Shown here piece after piece: positions 5,593 to 6,155 of a stretch of 6,155 bases of DNA; position 1 is the stretch's first letter, and each line of letters begins with the position of its first letter. The stretch comes from CAVAVT01 sp963592185 (GTDB taxonomy: Bacteria; Bacillota; Negativicutes; Selenomonadales; Selenomonadaceae), in the NCBI GenBank assembly GCA_963592185.1, contig CAVAVT010000085.1:1-6155 (forward strand), read 5' to 3'. The notes below the pieces were generated by a model. That model saw only the letters and a program-made list of their open reading frames with translations. It was not told the origin of the DNA and ran no database searches. Position numbers and translations under genes: made by a program.

Positions 5593-5836
5593 ATGAAGTC
5601 ACTGAATGATTATTTGGCAATACCTTATCGTATGGAAATTGTGGAAGACAGGGATGAAGGCGGATTTGTAGTCTCCTATCCAGATTTGCCGGGCTGCATT
5701 ACCTGTGGCGAAACAGTGGAGAGTGCGGTAGCAAATGCACTTGATGCGAAAAAAGCATGGCTTGAAGCAGCATTAGAAGATGGGGTAGAGATTCATTAAC
5801 CAGTATTGCATGTACCTTATCAGCAGAAATAAATAA
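5593..5836 (+). pseudogene. HicB-family antitoxin gene with internal deletion and frameshift
   Basis: HicB proteins neutralise HicA mRNA interferases and carry an N-terminal partial RNase-H-like domain plus a C-terminal DNA-binding domain. From ATG 5593 (GAGG at 5580-5583) residues 1-66 are a normal HicB N-terminus: YRMEIVEDRDEGGFVVSYP (12-30), then DLPGCITCGET (31-41), AKKAWLEAALEDGVEI (52-67), then His and TAA at 5797-5799. Intact relatives continue with a segment of the type PEP...YSGQF..R.P..LHR.LA, then MNQYC.YLL.... Here that middle is missing, yet the last part is readable one frame over at 5798-5833 as NQYCMYLISRNK followed by TAA 5834-5836. This indicates loss of roughly 35 codons with a frame change. 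No hicA is visible on either side. A short product of 68 residues may still be made. Confidence 0.75.
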
Positions 5837-5871
5837 GCTCGAATAAGATTTGAAGGGGGAGGAAAGCGGAC

Positions 5872-6155
5872 ATGGATAGAATGCGGATGGAGTCGATTGA
5901 TATGACCGCACAGAATATAGAGAAAATAGGGGCGCTGTTCCCAAACTGCATTACGGAGACAAAGGATGCAGAGGGCAGACCGAGGAAAGCCATTAACTTT
6001 GATTTGCTGAGGCAGATGCTCTCTGGCGATGTGGTTGAGGGGGATGAAGCCTATGAGTTTACCTGGGTGGGCAAGAAGGCTGCAATCGTTGAGGCAAACA
6101 AGCCCATCCGCAAGACTTTGCGCCCCAGCAAGGAAGAGAGTGTAAACTGGGACAG
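5872..6155 (+). CDS. Type III restriction-modification methyltransferase (Mod), N-terminal part
   Basis: The frame is open from ATG 5872 to the window edge (94 complete codons), so the gene is partial. A very strong ribosome site, GGGGGAGG at 5855-5862, lies 9 nt before the ATG. The N-terminus (ESIDMTAQNIEKIGALFPNC, residues 7-26, then AINFDLLRQML, EGDEAYEFTWVGKKAAI, PIRKTLRP and EESVNW) matches what I know of type III Mod / site-specific adenine methyltransferases. In these the same lead segment precedes the DPPY catalytic motif. That motif and the SAM-binding FxGxG are beyond the edge, so activity cannot be judged. A type III system would also need a Res helicase-nuclease downstream. Modification methylates host DNA; with Res it restricts phage DNA. 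Confidence 0.8.
   Translation, partial: MDRMRMESIDMTAQNIEKIGALFPNCITETKDAEGRPRKAINFDLLRQMLSGDVVEGDEAYEFTWVGKKAAIVEANKPIRKTLRPSKEESVNWD

Noticed and set aside
5550..5609. 19-codon frame MEMVRQIVESEAKNNEVTE overlapping the hicB start
   Set aside because: The start is only a few bases after the expected transcription start and lacks a ribosome site. It could be a remnant, but nothing supports expression or a family.
5806..5835. TTGCAT / TAAATA as a dedicated promoter for the methyltransferase gene
   Set aside because: Each box matches only about three of six consensus positions; not distinguishable from background.

Overview
The window looks like chromosomal DNA of an anaerobic gut Firmicute, most likely a Lachnospiraceae (Blautia/Roseburia/Dorea-like) clostridium. 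This rests on protein style, strong AGGAGG-like ribosome sites, the short clostridial form of NadB, and a NiaR-type regulator. It is an inference, not a species identification. All supported genes lie on the + strand.

Layout. (1) Positions 1-460 are AT-rich and hold no convincing gene: one 45-codon reading frame of doubtful reality, some short repeats, and a strong terminator at 411-457. (2) Positions 440-1002 carry a compact RelB/RelE-family type II toxin-antitoxin pair. Its promoter appears to use the terminator's 3' arm as the -35 region. (3) Positions 1147-4845 hold a de novo NAD operon in the order nadB-nadC-niaR-nadA. Its promoter is overlaid by a perfect 36-bp palindrome that is very probably the operator of the NiaR repressor encoded inside the operon. 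(4) Positions 4848-5481 carry a single FMN-binding split-barrel (pyridoxamine-phosphate-oxidase-like/NimA-like) gene with its own promoter inside a nested inverted repeat, closed by a terminator. (5) Positions 5529-5836 carry a hicB antitoxin gene that has lost its middle: the N-terminal domain ends at a premature stop and the C-terminal tail is still readable in the next frame. (6) From 5872 to the right edge is the start of a type III restriction-modification Mod methyltransferase gene.

How the genes work together. NadB oxidises L-aspartate to iminoaspartate, NadA condenses it with dihydroxyacetone phosphate to quinolinate, and NadC converts quinolinate with PRPP to nicotinate mononucleotide. 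NiaR is known to repress NAD genes when niacin is plentiful, so the operon is probably self-regulated. The flanks (RelBE upstream; decayed HicB and a restriction-modification gene downstream) are typical accessory or defence genes around a metabolic core. I see no RNA genes, CRISPR array or complete insertion sequence. Nothing here is clearly a new system. The most informative points are the operator/promoter architecture of the nad operon, the broken hicB, and the unexplained inverted repeat before the flavoprotein gene.
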